Shown here: positions 28,154-36,053 of the stretch, piece by piece
Numbering within the stretch: position 1 is the first letter of the stretch
How the letters are laid out: every line of letters begins with the position of its first letter
NCBI RefSeq assembly: GCF_008312835.1
Contig: NZ_VSKS01000001.1
Location: 496,001-560,000 of the forward strand
From: Streptomyces marokkonensis
GTDB lineage: Bacteria; Actinomycetota; Actinomycetes; Streptomycetales; Streptomycetaceae
Length of the DNA: 64,000 nucleotides
Reading direction: 5' to 3'
Position numbers and translations under genes: made by a program
The notes under the pieces: model-generated
The model's database searches: none
What the model was told of the DNA's origin: nothing
Seen by the model: the letters and a program-made list of their open reading frames with translations, nothing else

Positions 28154-28987
28154 ATGCTCACCCACACGCCTGGCCCCGCCCCCGCCCGCAGCCTGGAGGT
28201 CCTCGGTGCCCGCCTGCACTATGAGGTGCGCGGGAAGGGCCCGCTCCTCGTGCTGGTCGGCGCGCCCATGGACGCGGGTGCCTTCGCTCCGCTGGCAGAC
28301 CTGCTCGCCGCGGATCACACGGTGCTCACCACCGATCCGCGTGGCATCAACCGGAGCCGGCTCGACGACCCGGAGCAGGACTCGACGCCGCAGCTGCGGG
28401 CCGCGGATCTGTCCCGGCTGATCACCCACATCGACGCGGGTCCGGCGGTGGTGGTGGGCTCCAGCGGCGGAGCGGTCAGTGCCCTGGCGCTCACCCAGCA
28501 GCACCCCGAGCAGGTGCGCACGGTCGTTGCCCACGAGCCTCCCCTGATCGGACTGCTGGAGGACCATGCGCCGCTGCGCGCCGGAACCGAGCAGATGGTC
28601 GCCGCCTATCTCAGTGGCGACGTGATCGGGGCGTGGACGCGGTTCTTCGCCCAGGCGGGCATCGCCGTCCCGGAGCCAGTGGTGGAGCAGATGTTCGGCG
28701 GGGACCGCGACGCACGGCAGGTGGCGGACGAACGTCGCTGGTTCGCGCACGAGTTGCGTGCCACCACGTACTGGTCGCCCGACATCACCCGGTTGCGCTC
28801 CGCGCCGTGCCGCATCGTGGTCGGCATCGGTGAGGACTCCGCCGGTCAGCTGTGTGACCGCACCTCCCGCGCACTCGCGCAGGCACTGGACACGGAACCG
28901 ACGGCGTTCCCCGGTGACCACACCGGCTTCGTCGACTCCCCGGAGGCCTTCGCCGACCGCTTGCGGACCGTCCTCCAGGGCAGCTGA
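28154..28987 (+). CDS. Alpha/beta hydrolase
   Basis: A 277-residue alpha/beta-hydrolase-fold protein. The oxyanion-side strand is PLLVLVGAPMDAGAF, the nucleophile elbow is VVGSSGGAVSAL with Ser as nucleophile (GSSGG), and the C-terminal His is in FPGDHTGFVDSPEAF. The acid residue is probably in VVGIGEDSAG. Homologues are annotated only as hydrolases. The ATG at 28154 has GGAGG 4 nt before it. It seems to stand alone, with terminators on both sides. Substrate unknown. Confidence 0.85.
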   Translation: MLTHTPGPAPARSLEVLGARLHYEVRGKGPLLVLVGAPMDAGAFAPLADLLAADHTVLTTDPRGINRSRLDDPEQDSTPQLRAADLSRLITHIDAGPAVVVGSSGGAVSALALTQQHPEQVRTVVAHEPPLIGLLEDHAPLRAGTEQMVAAYLSGDVIGAWTRFFAQAGIAVPEPVVEQMFGGDRDARQVADERRWFAHELRATTYWSPDITRLRSAPCRIVVGIGEDSAGQLCDRTSRALAQALDTEPTAFPGDHTGFVDSPEAFADRLRTVLQGS

Positions 28988-28994
28988 CGGAACG

Positions 28995-29027
28995 GGAGGA
29001 CCCCGGCCTGTTGGGCCGGGGTCCTCC
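28995..29027. terminator. Bidirectional terminator hairpin
   Basis: A perfect 14-bp stem (GGAGGACCCCGGCC and its complement) with a 5-nt loop lies between the convergent hydrolase and SulP genes. Confidence 0.8.
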
Positions 29028-29049
29028 GCTGTGTCCGTGCGGCGCGGGG

Positions 29050-30555
29050 TCAGTGGCTGCCGGCGAGTTCGCCGGTGAGCTTGCCGTGGAGGTCGGCGCT
29101 GGGGTTGTTCAGGCCGGTGATCTCCACCGTCTTGCCGCGCTGCTCGTACTTCGTCTCGATCGCGTCGAGGGCGGCGACGGATGAGGCGTCCCAGATGTGG
29201 GCGGCGGAGAGGTCGATGACGACCCTTGCCGGGTCGCCGGCGTAGTCGAACTGGCCGACGAGGTCGTTGGAGGAGGCGAAGAACAGCTCGCCGGTGACCC
29301 GGTAGACGACCGTGCTGCCGTCGGGGTCGGTGACGGCGGTGACGTGGGCGAGGTGGGCGACCCGCTTGGCGAAGACGACCATGGCGGTGACCGTGCCGAT
29401 GACGACGCCGATGGCGAGGTTGTGGGTGGTGACCACCGCGGTCACGGTGACGGCCATGACGGCGATCTCACCGGCGGGCATCCGCTTGAGGGTCACGGGT
29501 GCGACGGAGTGCCAGTCGAAGGTCGCGAAGGAGACCATGACCATGACGGCGACCAGGGCGGCCATGGGGATGTCGGAGACGACCGGGCCGAACACGATGC
29601 ACAGCACCATGAGGAAGGAGCCGGCGAGGAAGGTGGACAGGCGGGTCCGGGCGCCGGACACCTTCACGTTGATCATCGTCTGGCCGATCATGGCGCAGCC
29701 GCCCATGCCGCCGAAGAACCCGGTGACGATGTTGGCGACGCCCTGGCCGATGGACTCGCGGGTCTTGGAGGAGTGGGTGTCGGTGATGTCGTCGACCAGC
29801 TTGGCGGTCATCAGGGACTCCATCAGGCCGACCAGCGCCATCGCGAACGCGTACGGGGCGATCGTCGTCAGGGTGTCCAGGGTGAACGGCACGTCCGGCA
29901 GGCCGGGTACCGGCAGGGAGGACGGCAGGGCCCCCTTGTCGCCCACGGTCGGCACCGCGATGCCGGCCGCGACCGTGATGACGGTGAGGATGACGATCGA
30001 CACGAGCGGGGCCGGGATGACGGTGGTTACCCTCGGGAAGAACACCATCAGCGCGAGACCGCCGATGATCAGCGGGTACACCGGCCACGGCACGTCGTGC
30101 ATCTCGGGCACCTGGGCCATGAAGATCAGGATCGCCAGGGCGTTGACGAAGCCGACCATCACCGAGCGCGGCACGAAGCGCATCAGCTTCGCCACCCCGA
30201 GTGCGCCGAGCACGACCTGCATGACACCGGCGAGGATGACGGCGGCGACCAGGTATCCCAGGCCGTACTCCTGGTTCAGCGGGGCGATCACGAGGGCGAC
30301 GGCGCCGGTGGCGGCGGAGATCATCGCCCGTCGGCCGCCGACGACCGAGATGACCACGGCCATGGTGAACGAGGCGAACAGGCCGATCGCGGGGTCGACA
30401 CCGGCGATGATCGAGAACGAGATCGCCTCGGGAATCAGCGCGAGGGCGACGACCAGGCCGGCCAGAACCTCCGTGCGCCAGACCTTCGGGTTGTTCAGCC
30501 AGTCCGGCTTGAGACCGCGCAGCCGCACGGCGGGAGTCACTGCAGCAGAAGACAA
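29050..30555 (-). CDS. SulP family anion transporter with STAS domain
   Basis: A 501-residue membrane protein with about 11-12 helices (from VLAGLVVALALIPEAISFSI onward) and a cytoplasmic STAS domain (about 415-500: VYRVTGELFFASSNDLVGQF, VVIDLSAAHIWDASSVAALD). SulP proteins move sulfate, bicarbonate or dicarboxylates with Na+ or H+. The long IPEAISFSIIAGVDP segment fits bicarbonate/sulfate-type members but does not decide the ion. The start is poor: the assigned TTG has no good ribosome site, nor does a GTG five codons on. Divergent from a MerR regulator whose palindrome lies about 330 bases upstream, implying a long leader. Confidence 0.88.
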   Translation of the reverse strand: MSSAAVTPAVRLRGLKPDWLNNPKVWRTEVLAGLVVALALIPEAISFSIIAGVDPAIGLFASFTMAVVISVVGGRRAMISAATGAVALVIAPLNQEYGLGYLVAAVILAGVMQVVLGALGVAKLMRFVPRSVMVGFVNALAILIFMAQVPEMHDVPWPVYPLIIGGLALMVFFPRVTTVIPAPLVSIVILTVITVAAGIAVPTVGDKGALPSSLPVPGLPDVPFTLDTLTTIAPYAFAMALVGLMESLMTAKLVDDITDTHSSKTRESIGQGVANIVTGFFGGMGGCAMIGQTMINVKVSGARTRLSTFLAGSFLMVLCIVFGPVVSDIPMAALVAVMVMVSFATFDWHSVAPVTLKRMPAGEIAVMAVTVTAVVTTHNLAIGVVIGTVTAMVVFAKRVAHLAHVTAVTDPDGSTVVYRVTGELFFASSNDLVGQFDYAGDPARVVIDLSAAHIWDASSVAALDAIETKYEQRGKTVEITGLNNPSADLHGKLTGELAGSH

Positions 30556-30958
30556 GAGGATGCGTACCTGTCGTGCTCGGGCACACCCCTACGTCAGGCC
30601 GGGGGCGTGCGGGAAGGACGAGCGAGGGCCGGGCCGGCACCACGCGGGCGGCCCACGGAGCGGGCCGGAAGTCGAGAGGGGGGACGCGAGGCGGGGCGGC
30701 GCGCACGGGCGGCCGGGCGGCTCACATCCGGGTGCGAAGGGTCACGGCGGGCAGGCGGCGGCGATGGGCGTCATGGGCTCGCGCACGCTCTCTCCCGCAG
30801 ACATCGGATCCTCGCCGGGGGCGACATCGGCCCCGGAACGGCAGCAGCGGGGCAGCCGGGCCGCCCTCACCACCGATAACTCTACCCTAACGTTAGAGTA
30901 GGGGCCGGCAGGGTCGCACGGGACGCGGCCCGCCACGAGGAGAAGGGCCGGGGACGGC
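30556..30958. other. SulP-MerR intergenic region
   Basis: A 403-base divergent region. Apart from the MerR palindrome at 30882-30901 with -10-like hexamers it is plain G/C-rich sequence. If the minus-strand -10 is used, SulP has an untranslated leader of roughly 300 nt. I could not recognise a riboswitch in it. Confidence 0.5.
30882..30901. promoter_or_regulatory. MerR operator with a -10 hexamer on each strand
   Basis: CTACCCTAACGTTAGAGTAG pairs at nine of ten positions around its centre and contains the perfect CTAACGTTAG. TAGAGT, a good Streptomyces -10, is present on the plus strand (30894-30899) toward merR and on the minus strand (30884-30879) toward the transporter. Operators within a promoter spacer are usual for MerR proteins. 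Confidence 0.65.
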
Positions 30959-31378
30959 GTGGACGGCAAGCACATGCAGATCGGCGAGGTCGCCGCGCGG
31001 ACGGAGCTGTCCCTGCGCACCATCCGGCACTATGAGGAGACCGGCCTGGTCATCCCCTCCGCCCGCTCCCAGGGCGGATTCCGCCTCTACACGGAGTCCG
31101 ATGTGCAGCGGCTCATGGTCATCCGCCGCATGAAGCCGCTGGGCTTCACCCTGGAGCAGATGCGGGACCTCCTCGACGCCACCGACCGCCTCGACCGTGC
31201 CGGGACGGCCGACGGCGCCGAGCGCGAGGCACTCCTGGAGCGGGTGCGGACCTACGAACAGGACGCCCGCCGCAAGATCGAGGAACTGCGCGTCCAGCTG
31301 GTCCGCGCCGAAGACTTCGCCGCCACCCTCCGCACCCGCCTGGACGCCGCACACCGCGAGCAGGGCGCCTCGGCCTGA
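30959..31378 (+). CDS. MerR family transcriptional regulator
   Basis: A 139-residue regulator. The winged HTH (about 5-75) starts HMQIGEVAARTELSLRTIRH YEETGL and includes FRLYTESDVQRLMVIRRMKP. A coiled coil (about 85-130) is the dimerisation helix. There is no metal-binding Cys pair, so it is not a metal sensor of the CueR/ZntR kind. Start at GTG 30959; the ATG at 30974 is an alternative. It probably controls itself and the divergent SulP gene through the palindrome between them. Confidence 0.88.
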   Translation: MDGKHMQIGEVAARTELSLRTIRHYEETGLVIPSARSQGGFRLYTESDVQRLMVIRRMKPLGFTLEQMRDLLDATDRLDRAGTADGAEREALLERVRTYEQDARRKIEELRVQLVRAEDFAATLRTRLDAAHREQGASA

Positions 31379-31409
31379 CCGCCGGCCGGCGTCGCGCGCC
31401 GCACACCCG

Positions 31410-32069
31410 CTAGGACGCCCGGGCCGCCGCCACTTCCTGGCGCAGGCGGGGGAGCATGTCGTGGTACACGCCCGGGCAGAGGGTGTCGCCGTAGTCCTTG
31501 TGGCCGTAGAGCTGTGCGGAGGGGATGCCGTACCGCGTGCACACGTACGCGCACAGGGTCACCAGGACCTCCCACTGGGCGCCGGGCGGCACCGCGCCCG
31601 CGTGGTAGGCGCCCTCGCACGCGATGCCGATGGCCTGGTTGTTCTGCCCGGAGGTGTGGGAGCCGAGCACGAAGGTCCGCCCGCCGGTGAGGGCCTGGAG
31701 GCTGCCGTGCCGGCCCTCGGTGATCCAGCCGCCCCGGCTGACCAGGAAGTGGTAGCCGGTGTCGGCCCAGCCGTTCTTGTCCAGGTGCAGGTCCTGGACC
31801 CAGTGGGCGTGGGCGTGCGCCTGGGCGCGGGAGAAGTCCGAGGTGTTGGTGCTCACCGTGTGGTGGATGACGATCCTGCTCGGCCGGTACTGCAGGACGC
31901 TGATGTTCCCCTGCGGGGACCGGGCGTCCCAGTCCGCGGTGCTGTCGATGTCCGGCTCGATGACCTCGGCGTCCCGCGCGTGCGCGGTGCCCGGCAGGGC
32001 CGCGGCGGCGGCCAGACCGGCCGCGCCGGAGAGCAGGAGGCGGCGCCGGAGGGCGTTCTCGGGATGCAC
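31410..32069 (-). CDS. Tat-exported N-acetylmuramoyl-L-alanine amidase (PGRP/amidase_2)
   Basis: A 219-residue cell-wall amidase. The N terminus has a twin-arginine signal (LRRRLLLSGAAGLAAAAALP, then AHA). The amidase domain (about 60-210) has the zinc ligands His69 or His70 (IVIHHTVS), His190 and Cys198 (GHKDYGDTLCPG), plus the catalytic Tyr106 (WADTGYHFLV). It cuts between MurNAc and L-Ala in peptidoglycan. The GTG at 32069 has GAGGAG 5 nt upstream, which rules out longer starts. It lies 102 bases after a lysozyme gene on the same strand. Confidence 0.92.
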   Translation of the reverse strand: MHPENALRRRLLLSGAAGLAAAAALPGTAHARDAEVIEPDIDSTADWDARSPQGNISVLQYRPSRIVIHHTVSTNTSDFSRAQAHAHAHWVQDLHLDKNGWADTGYHFLVSRGGWITEGRHGSLQALTGGRTFVLGSHTSGQNNQAIGIACEGAYHAGAVPPGAQWEVLVTLCAYVCTRYGIPSAQLYGHKDYGDTLCPGVYHDMLPRLRQEVAAARAS

Positions 32070-32107
32070 GATCACTCCTCGTGGAGGGAGGGGGTGGGGG
32101 AGCGGGC

Positions 32108-32136
32108 GGAGCCGGCGACCGACGGCCGCCGGCTCC
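32108..32136 (-). terminator. Hairpin between lysozyme and amidase genes
   Basis: A 10-bp stem (GGAGCCGGCG/CGCCGGCTCC) with a 9-nt loop follows the lysozyme stop codon, so the amidase probably has its own promoter. Confidence 0.55.
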
Positions 32137-32171
32137 ACCGCGTGATCGCTCACGTGCCGGGGACTACACGG

Positions 32172-33056
32172 TCACGTGTTGTTGGCGAGCGCCAGGAGCC
32201 GGTCGCGGGAGCCGTTGAACTGGTTGCGGTCCACGTTGCCGGAGACACCGCTGACCGAACCGGTGCTGGTGTACTGCCACACCGTCCAGGTGGGGAATCC
32301 GCTGGGGATGGTCGGGGACGACGCGGTGGTCCAGTGCGCCACCCACAGCGGGCTCTTGCTGTACATGCCGGTCCAGTTGCCGGTGCAGGTGTTCCACCAG
32401 CCCGCCGTCGTGTAGATGACCACGTCACGGCCGGTGCGCGACTTGTAGGTGGCGTAGAAGTCGTTGATCCAGGTGCGCATCTGCGTGGTGGACAGGCCGT
32501 AGCACATCGCCCCGTACGGGTTGTGCTCGATGTCCAGGACGCCCGGCAGGGTCAGGTTGTCGCGCGACCAGCCGCCGCCGTTGTTGACGAAGTAGTTCGC
32601 CTGGGTGGCGCCGCTGGAGACGTTGGGACGCGCGAAGTGGTACGCCCCGCGGATCACGCCGGCGCGGTAGGCGGCGGGGTAGTTCGTGTTGAAGCTCGGG
32701 TCCTTGTACGTGGTGCCCTCGGTCGCCTTCATCCAGGCGAACTGGATCCCGGAGTTGCGTACCGAGGTCCAGTTGATGGCGCCCTGCCAGTGCGAGACGT
32801 CGATGCCCTGGACGCCGTCGGTCGGGGCCATGACGCCCATCGACGGCTCACCGGCGGGAACGCCCTCGTGGATGCGGGTGCCCACACCCATGTACGCCTC
32901 GCCGGGCTTGACGTTGACGCGGTCCCGGTCGGGCTGGGGTGCGGCGGTCGCGCCGCCGGCGGCGGTCGCCGTCAGCGAGAGGGCGGCGCCGAGGACGCCG
33001 AGCGCCGTGGCGATCCGTCTGCGGGGGCCGATGAAGGGTCTGGGGAGAGAGAACAT
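32172..33056 (-). CDS. Secreted GH25 lysozyme (muramidase)
   Basis: A 294-residue protein with a signal peptide (1-40; RRRIATALGVLGAALSLTAT). The GH25 domain (about 80-285) begins GIDVSHWQGAINW with Asp86 and has the DxE pair in GVLDIEH (Asp175, Glu177, the acid catalyst). Homologous to cellosyl and other streptomycete N,O-diacetylmuramidases. The ATG at 33056 has AGGAGG upstream; a longer frame to 33218 is not credible. Together with the amidase next door it can break both glycan and peptide links of peptidoglycan. Confidence 0.94.
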   Translation of the reverse strand: MFSLPRPFIGPRRRIATALGVLGAALSLTATAAGGATAAPQPDRDRVNVKPGEAYMGVGTRIHEGVPAGEPSMGVMAPTDGVQGIDVSHWQGAINWTSVRNSGIQFAWMKATEGTTYKDPSFNTNYPAAYRAGVIRGAYHFARPNVSSGATQANYFVNNGGGWSRDNLTLPGVLDIEHNPYGAMCYGLSTTQMRTWINDFYATYKSRTGRDVVIYTTAGWWNTCTGNWTGMYSKSPLWVAHWTTASSPTIPSGFPTWTVWQYTSTGSVSGVSGNVDRNQFNGSRDRLLALANNT

Positions 33057-33285
33057 GGGGGACTGCCTCCTGACACACGTGGGGATGAGCGAAGGAGGTG
33101 ACGTCGGCCGCTGCCACCTGGGCAGATCCGTGCTTTTTGACGTGCGCGCGTCATTAGTTACGCACGTAGATTCCAGGCCTGTAAAGAGCCTTCGTTCCTC
33201 TCTGGTGGTCTGGTCCACTGTAGGAGCGGATGGCCTGGAAACTTGGGAACCCGGCGGCGGAAACTTTCAGCGCGTGAAACCCCGG

Positions 33286-33708
33286 CTACAGTCCGAACAG
33301 GCCGGGGTCCTTCGCCAGGTCCCGGAAGACGTCCTGCGGACGCGGCAGGAGCTTGCGCTGCTTCAGGTCCATCAGCCCGCCGACGCCGGTGAGCTCGGCC
33401 GCCACCGTGCCGTCGGCCCTGGTGATCGTCTGCTCGATGGTGAAGATCTTGCCGCCGCTCCAGACGAAGGCGCAGCTCACGTCGGCCTCGTCACCGGCGA
33501 GCAGTTCCCGCTTGTAGCGGATGGTGGTCTCCAGGGCGACCGGTCCCACGCCCTGCGCTATCAGGCGGGACTGGGTGATCCCCGCCGCCTGGAGCAGCGA
33601 CCAGCGCGCGTGCTCCGCGTAGTTGAGGTACACGGCCTGGTTGAGGTGGCCCTGTACGTCGGTCTCGTATCCGCGCACGGTCACCCGGACGGAGAACGGC
33701 TCGCTCAC
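33286..33708 (-). CDS. Hotdog-fold acyl-CoA thioesterase (4HBT/YbgC type)
   Basis: A 140-residue single hotdog domain. YETDVQGHLNQAVYLNYAEH ARW is the 4-hydroxybenzoyl-CoA thioesterase signature, with Asp before the QGH in the usual catalytic position. The start is a GTG at 33708 with AAAGGGA 9 nt upstream. Predicted to hydrolyse an acyl-CoA in the cytoplasm; substrate unknown. No functional link to neighbours is visible. Confidence 0.85.
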   Translation of the reverse strand: MSEPFSVRVTVRGYETDVQGHLNQAVYLNYAEHARWSLLQAAGITQSRLIAQGVGPVALETTIRYKRELLAGDEADVSCAFVWSGGKIFTIEQTITRADGTVAAELTGVGGLMDLKQRKLLPRPQDVFRDLAKDPGLFGL

Positions 33709-33770
33709 TGCGTCTGTCCCTTTCACGCCTGTTCGGCTGGCTGCCCGACCCACCGATCTTGGCATGCCGC

Positions 33771-34400
33771 TCAGACCCGGCGCGGGGAGGCCAGGAGATA
33801 GCGCGCCCGCGTCCTCGGCTCCGTGTACTCCCCGGCCTGCCAGCCGGCCCGCTCCAGAGTGACCGCGCAGGCCCGCAGCGCCTCGCCGTCCGGCTCGTAC
33901 ACGGCGACCGCCTCCGGCTGCGGAGTCTCCCGTACCCGGTAGCCGCCCTCTTCCGGGTCCGCACCCGCCGGGCGGTGTCCGGCGGCCTCCAGGGCGAGCG
34001 CGGCGGCCCGCACCAGGTGCGAGCGTTCCCATCCGCAGGGCCGGTCCGTCGCACCGTCGGGATTGGTCATCCGGCGCAGCTCCAGCATGCCCTGCCAGGC
34101 GCTCCGCACCTCCCGGAGCCGGGCGGCGCCGTCTCCGGGAGGTGATTCCTCGCCGCCCGCCCGCGCCGCGAACCCGCCGGCCGCGGCCGGCCGCTCCACC
34201 GGCCCGGGTTCGGGCTCCGCCTCCCGTGTCCGGTGACCCGCCGGGGTGAGGAAGTGATCGTGCGGCGGTCTCGGATGCCGGAAGGCGAGCCCGCGCTTCA
34301 CCAGCGCGGCGAGCTGTGCCGGCGTACCCGTCAGCCGCCCGGTGCCGGGATCGGCGGCGTCGACGATGCGGCGCTGCGCGGCGGTGAGCGGTCGGGTCAT
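33771..34400 (-). CDS. Hypothetical protein, last gene of the XRE-DUF397 cassette
   Basis: A 209-residue soluble protein, unrecognised. The N-terminal 50 residues (LTAAQRRIVDAADPGTGRLT, ALVKRGLAFRH) look like a winged helix; a Pro/Glu-rich linker follows (about 60-90); the C-terminal half contains GWERSHLVRAAALALEAAGH and a strand-rich end (AVAVYEPDGEALRACAVTLE). Its ATG overlaps the DUF397 stop (ATGA), so it is made with that small protein. The coupling suggests a shared role. Confidence 0.65.
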   Translation of the reverse strand: MTRPLTAAQRRIVDAADPGTGRLTGTPAQLAALVKRGLAFRHPRPPHDHFLTPAGHRTREAEPEPGPVERPAAAGGFAARAGGEESPPGDGAARLREVRSAWQGMLELRRMTNPDGATDRPCGWERSHLVRAAALALEAAGHRPAGADPEEGGYRVRETPQPEAVAVYEPDGEALRACAVTLERAGWQAGEYTEPRTRARYLLASPRRV

Positions 34401-34606
34401 CGGCGTCCGGAGGCGTACGGGAGGAACGCGGCCCACTGCTCGGGGGCGAAGGTCAGGCGGGGGCCGTGTATGTGCTTGGAGTCCCGGACGTGGATGGTTC
34501 GGGGGGCGACGGCGACCTCTACGCACTCGGGGCCGTCGGCGGTGCTGTAGCTGCTCCTGAACCACTCCAGTGCGGAACCGTGCTCCGTGGAGGGGCTGGT
34601 CATCAT
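34397..34606 (-). CDS. DUF397 small protein
   Basis: A 69-residue DUF397 protein: EWFRSSYSTADGPECVEVAV, then IHVRDSKHIHGPRLTFAPEQ W and AFLPYA at the end. DUF397 genes almost always follow an XRE-DUF5753 regulator, and some pairs (as around WhiJ) affect development. Both ends overlap neighbours by ATGA, giving a tightly coupled three-gene unit. A GGGAGAG ribosome site precedes the ATG pair. Function is not known in molecular detail. Confidence 0.92.
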   Translation of the reverse strand: MMTSPSTEHGSALEWFRSSYSTADGPECVEVAVAPRTIHVRDSKHIHGPRLTFAPEQWAAFLPYASGRR

Positions 34607-35430
34607 GTCTCTCCCAACACTTTCTCGATGAAGGCGAGCGACTCACGAGGGGTGAGGGCCTGGGCCCGGATGACGCCGTAACGGACCTCGCAGATCTGGA
34701 TCTCCTTGACGTGCGAGATCAGCCGACTCGTGAGCTGCACTTCGTTGTGAGCCACCGTAACTCCCTCCTTGAGTCGCAGGAGTTGGAACGATCCGTCGAT
34801 ACCGGCGTGATCCTCACGGTCGGTGGGCATCACCTGGATCTCCACGTTCCGCCGCCGACCGACCTCCAACAGGTGTTCGAGCTGCTTGCGCATGACCATT
34901 CTGCCCCCGAGCGGGCGGCGCAGTGTGACCTCTTCCTGGACGAAATTGAAGACCGGTGCGGGCTGCCCGTTGAAGATCTTCTGGCGTGCCAGGCGTCCCT
35001 CGACGAGCTCGCTCACCTGATCTTCGGAGAAGGGAGGCCGCCGCATGCCGTAGAGGGCTCTGGCGTACTCCTCGGTCTGGAGCAGGCCGTGCACGACGGA
35101 GTTGGCGTAGGCGCACAGCTCGAAAGCCTCTGCCTCCAACTTCGCGTGGTCCCGCACCTTCTTCGGGAACCGGGCGTTGGTCACATCCTTTTTCAGGCCC
35201 GAGATCAGGCCGCCCGCTTCGAGTACGCGGTCCGCCGCGTCGAGGAACTCCTCCATCGGGGCCCTGCGCCCGCGCTCCACGGACGACACCTGCTCCTCGC
35301 TGTATCCGATGGCCGTTCCGAGACCGGCCTGGGTCATGCCCTCCCGCTCCCTGCACATCTTGATGACCCGCCCGACGGTCCGCAGAACGGCCGCCGACTC
35401 CTCGTCCGCGCCGTAAGGTTCCACACTCAC
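34603..35430 (-). CDS. XRE family regulator with DUF5753 (WhiJ-like)
   Basis: A 275-residue regulator. The Cro/XRE HTH is at about 18-75 (LRTVGRVIKMCREREGMTQA, GYSEEQVSSVERGRRAP). DUF5753 fills the rest: LEAEAFELCAYANSVVHGLL QTEEYA, RLARQKIFNGQPAP, FVQEEVTLRRPLGG and IQVMPTDREDHAGIDGSF. The GTG at 35430 has GGGAGG 9 nt upstream; the frame upstream of it lacks coding character. Divergent from an ATPase-like gene. In this family the HTH protein acts as a repressor modulated by its DUF397 partner. Confidence 0.92.
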   Translation of the reverse strand: MSVEPYGADEESAAVLRTVGRVIKMCREREGMTQAGLGTAIGYSEEQVSSVERGRRAPMEEFLDAADRVLEAGGLISGLKKDVTNARFPKKVRDHAKLEAEAFELCAYANSVVHGLLQTEEYARALYGMRRPPFSEDQVSELVEGRLARQKIFNGQPAPVFNFVQEEVTLRRPLGGRMVMRKQLEHLLEVGRRRNVEIQVMPTDREDHAGIDGSFQLLRLKEGVTVAHNEVQLTSRLISHVKEIQICEVRYGVIRAQALTPRESLAFIEKVLGET

Positions 35431-35587
35431 GTCCCCACACCTCCCAGTGCCGCCCGTGCTCAACCCGCCACCGGTGCGCGGGGTCACGCGTCGCGGCCCG
35501 GACAGAGCCGGACAGCTCCCGTACCGTGGCCGTGCGTACCGGCGTCGTGGCTGTTCAGGGCGGAGTCCGCCGACGACGCTGAGTGAC

Positions 35588-36043
35588 ATGAACGTCGACA
35601 TTGCCCCGACCGCCGAACACACCGGCCCCGCACGTCACTTCACCATCCGGCTCTCGGCCACCGCCCGGGGCGCACGCCTCGCCCGGCACCTGTCGGCCGA
35701 GCAGCTCGCCTCATGGGGCTGGCCGTACGACAGCGAGGCGAATCGCACGGCGTCCCTGCTGGTGGGCGAACTGGCCGCGAACGCGGCGGTGCACGGGCAC
35801 GTGCGCGGCCGCGACTTCCGGCTCCGCCTGACGCTCCACCCGCAGGACGCCACGCTCCGCATCGAGCTCACGGACGCCCGGCCGGAGCGGCGCCCACCGA
35901 CACCCGGCACGCTGACCCCCGCCGGACCCGACACGGAGTCCGGTCGCGGCCTCCTCCTCGTCGAGGCGCTGGCGTCCCACTGGGGAACGACCGCGGGGGA
36001 CGTGTACACCAAGACGGTGTGGTGCGAGGTCGTCCTGGGGTGA
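35588..36043 (+). CDS. HATPase_c protein, RsbW/anti-sigma-like
   Basis: A 151-residue single-domain GHKL ATP-binding protein. The N box is ANRTASLLVGELAANAAVHG H with the Asn needed for Mg; the Gly box is ESGRGLLLVEALASHWG. Such short kinases act on anti-anti-sigma factors or are regulatory partners of XRE-DUF397 units; it lies divergent to one here. No anti-anti-sigma (STAS) gene or sigma factor is adjacent, so its partner is unknown. Confidence 0.85.
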   Translation: MNVDIAPTAEHTGPARHFTIRLSATARGARLARHLSAEQLASWGWPYDSEANRTASLLVGELAANAAVHGHVRGRDFRLRLTLHPQDATLRIELTDARPERRPPTPGTLTPAGPDTESGRGLLLVEALASHWGTTAGDVYTKTVWCEVVLG

Positions 36044-36053
36044 GCGGCCCCGC

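Noticed and set aside
29197-30901. Two long plus-strand frames opposite the SulP gene
   Set aside because: His/Asp/Gly-rich or Thr/Ala-rich antisense translations of membrane helices; no domains and no start signals.
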